Origin: an uncultured Selenomonas sp.
Lineage (GTDB): Bacteria > Bacillota > Negativicutes > Selenomonadales > Selenomonadaceae
Assembly: GCA_937981305.1 (NCBI GenBank)
Contig: CALJPB010000193.1
Coordinates: 1 to 5,418, forward strand
Direction of reading: 5' to 3'
DNA: 5,418 nucleotides
How positions within the stretch are numbered: position 1 is the first letter of the stretch; every line of letters starts with the position of its first letter. The position numbers were made by a program, and so were the translations under genes. The notes beneath the pieces were generated by a model. It saw nothing but the letters and a program-made list of their open reading frames with translations, did not search any database and had not been told where the DNA came from. Of this stretch, positions 4,164 through 5,418 are shown piece by piece.

Positions 4164-5418
4164 ATGAAAATGAATCCGGAAGAGATTACTTCCATAATCA
4201 AGGAACGAATCAAGAACTATGATGTCGATCTGAACGTCAACGATGTCGGCACGGTTCTTGAGGTCGGCGACGGTATTGCCCATATCTACGGGCTGGACAA
4301 GGCGATGGCAGGCGAGCTGCTGGACTTCGGCAACGAGGTCTACGGACTCGTGCTGAACCTCGAGCAGGAGAGCGTCGGCGCGGTTCTGCTCGGCGGCGAT
4401 ACGGTCATCAAGGAAGGCGACACCGTGAAGCGCACGGGCCGCATCATGCAGGTGCCCGTCGGCGAGGCGCTGATCGGCCGCGTCGTGGACGCGCTCGGCC
4501 GCCCGATCGACGGCAAGGGCCCCATCGACACGAAGGAGTTCCGCCCTGTTGAGTCGCCGGCACCCGGCATCGCGGACCGCAAGAGCGTTCACGAGCCGCT
4601 GCAGACGGGCCTCAAGGCAATCGACGCGCTCGTCCCGATCGGACGCGGACAGCGCGAGCTCATCATCGGCGACCGCGGCACGGGCAAGACGGCAATCGCC
4701 GTCGATACGATTCTGAACCAGAAGGGACAGAACTGTATCTGTGTCTACGTCGCCATCGGTCAGAAGGCATCGACCGTCGCACGCGTTGTCAAGACGCTCG
4801 AGGACGGCGGCGCGATGGAGTACACCATCGTTGTCGCGGCAACGGCTGCGGACAGCGCACCGCTGCAGTACCTCGCTCCGTATGCGGGCGTTGCGATGGC
4901 GGAGTACTTCATGTACAAGGGCGGTCATGCGCTCTGCGTCTATGACGACCTCTCCAAGCACGCGGCTGCGTACCGCGCGATGTCGCTGCTGCTCCGCCGT
5001 CCGCCCGGACGCGAGGCATACCCGGGCGACGTGTTCTACTTACACTCCCGCCTCCTCGAGCGCGCGGCGAAGCTCTCCGACGCACTCGGCGCAGGCTCCA
5101 TCACGGCACTGCCGATCATCGAGACGCTCGCGGGCGACCTTTCGGCGTACATCCCGACGAACGTCATCTCGATCACCGACGGTCAGATCATGCTGGATAC
5201 CGACTCGTTCTACTCGGGCATCCGCCCGGCGATCAGCGTCGGTCTCTCGGTTTCCCGTGTCGGCGGCTCCGCGCAGATCAAGGCGATGAAGCAGGTCGCG
5301 GGTACGATGCGTCTGGATCTGGCGCAGTACCGCGAGCTGGCGGCATTTGCCCAGTTCGGCTCCGACCTCGACAAGGCGACGAAGGCGCAGCTCGACCGCG
5401 GCGCACGCATGGTCGAGA
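4164..5418 (+). CDS. atpA: ATP synthase F1 subunit alpha, N-terminal 418 residues (truncated by window edge)
   Basis: Alpha forms the F1 hexamer with beta and binds nucleotide at the non-catalytic sites. The beta-barrel domain (about 27-95) includes [14 protein letters not shown]. The nucleotide-binding domain carries the P-loop GDRGTGKT at 169-176, with Lys175 and Thr176 at the same numbers as in E. coli. Gly172 replaces the usual Gln of GDRQTGKT. Further family blocks are [10 protein letters not shown] (195-204), [13 protein letters not shown] (259-271), [27 protein letters not shown] (275-301) and VSRVGG with Arg365, the arginine reaching into the catalytic site (Arg376 in E. coli). The frame is open to the last base, with about 80-90 residues missing from the C-terminus. 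ATG 4164 is preferred over ATG 4170 because GGGGTGA (4149-4155) is better spaced. The rest of the operon (gamma, beta, epsilon) should follow outside. Confidence 0.98.
   Translation, partial: MKMNPEEITSIIKERIKNYDVDLNVNDVGTVLEVGDGIAHIYGLDKAMAGELLDFGNEVYGLVLNLEQESVGAVLLGGDTVIKEGDTVKRTGRIMQVPVGEALIGRVVDALGRPIDGKGPIDTKEFRPVESPAPGIADRKSVHEPLQTGLKAIDALVPIGRGQRELIIGDRGTGKTAIAVDTILNQKGQNCICVYVAIGQKASTVARVVKTLEDGGAMEYTIVVAATAADSAPLQYLAPYAGVAMAEYFMYKGGHALCVYDDLSKHAAAYRAMSLLLRRPPGREAYPGDVFYLHSRLLERAAKLSDALGAGSITALPIIETLAGDLSAYIPTNVISITDGQIMLDTDSFYSGIRPAISVGLSVSRVGGSAQIKAMKQVAGTMRLDLAQYRELAAFAQFGSDLDKATKAQLDRGARMVE

Noticed and set aside
4143..4961. 272-codon minus-strand frame opposite atpA
   Set aside because: Antisense shadow of the alpha subunit; Asp/Arg/Val/Ala-rich composition from the GC-rich third positions of atpA.

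Overview
The window holds the first part of a bacterial F-type ATP synthase operon (atpI-B-E-F-H-A, with atpA running off the right edge). Upstream of it are a complete YefM/YoeB toxin-antitoxin module and one small gene of unknown function on the opposite strand. Coding regions are GC-rich, Shine-Dalgarno (SD) sites are strong (AGGAGG type), atpF starts with TTG, and the atp proteins look like those of Firmicutes. A GC-rich Firmicute of the Negativicutes (Selenomonas or a relative) fits best. That is an inference from protein style and base composition, not a proven assignment.

Layout. Positions 1-89 are the Ala-rich C-terminal tail of an unidentified upstream gene ending in TAATAA. A terminator-like hairpin (110-142) follows. 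The toxin-antitoxin promoter (TTGACA, 16-bp spacer, TACAAT) starts only 4 bases later, with two TGTACA-like operator half-sites 12 bp apart lying over it. yefM (196-468) and yoeB (461-718) overlap by 8 bases and end in a second hairpin/T-tract terminator. A conserved-looking 86-residue hypothetical gene lies on the minus strand (751-1011). Positions 1012-1457 hold no convincing gene. They contain a good promoter (TTGCGG, 17 bp, TATAAT, at 1169-1197), AT-rich sequence just upstream of it, and a leader of about 250 nt. The leader carries a 13/14 match to the Rex redox-repressor operator (1267-1284) and several hairpins.

The operon then runs atpI (1458), atpB (1890), atpE (2798), atpF (3089), atpH (3607) and atpA (4164 to the edge). 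AtpI helps assemble the c-ring. Subunits a, b and c form the membrane F0 part. Delta joins the b stalk to the F1 head, of which alpha is the first gene here. Gaps are short except for an unusual 230-bp gap between atpB and atpE. That gap contains a terminator-like hairpin over the atpB stop, a 42-nt imperfect hairpin with a competing partner, and finally a near-perfect SD for atpE.

Most notable points: (1) subunit c has Asp29 in helix 1, exactly where Na+-type c subunits carry Gln32 and the Fusobacterium-type 'two-carboxylate' rotors carry Glu32, in addition to the usual Glu62, while the Na+-ligand Ser is absent; (2) a candidate Rex operator in the atp leader suggests control by the NADH/NAD+ ratio; (3) the atpB-atpE gap and the atpI-atpB junction both contain competing RNA pairings that could set subunit ratios. 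No insertion sequence, CRISPR array, tRNA or rRNA was seen.
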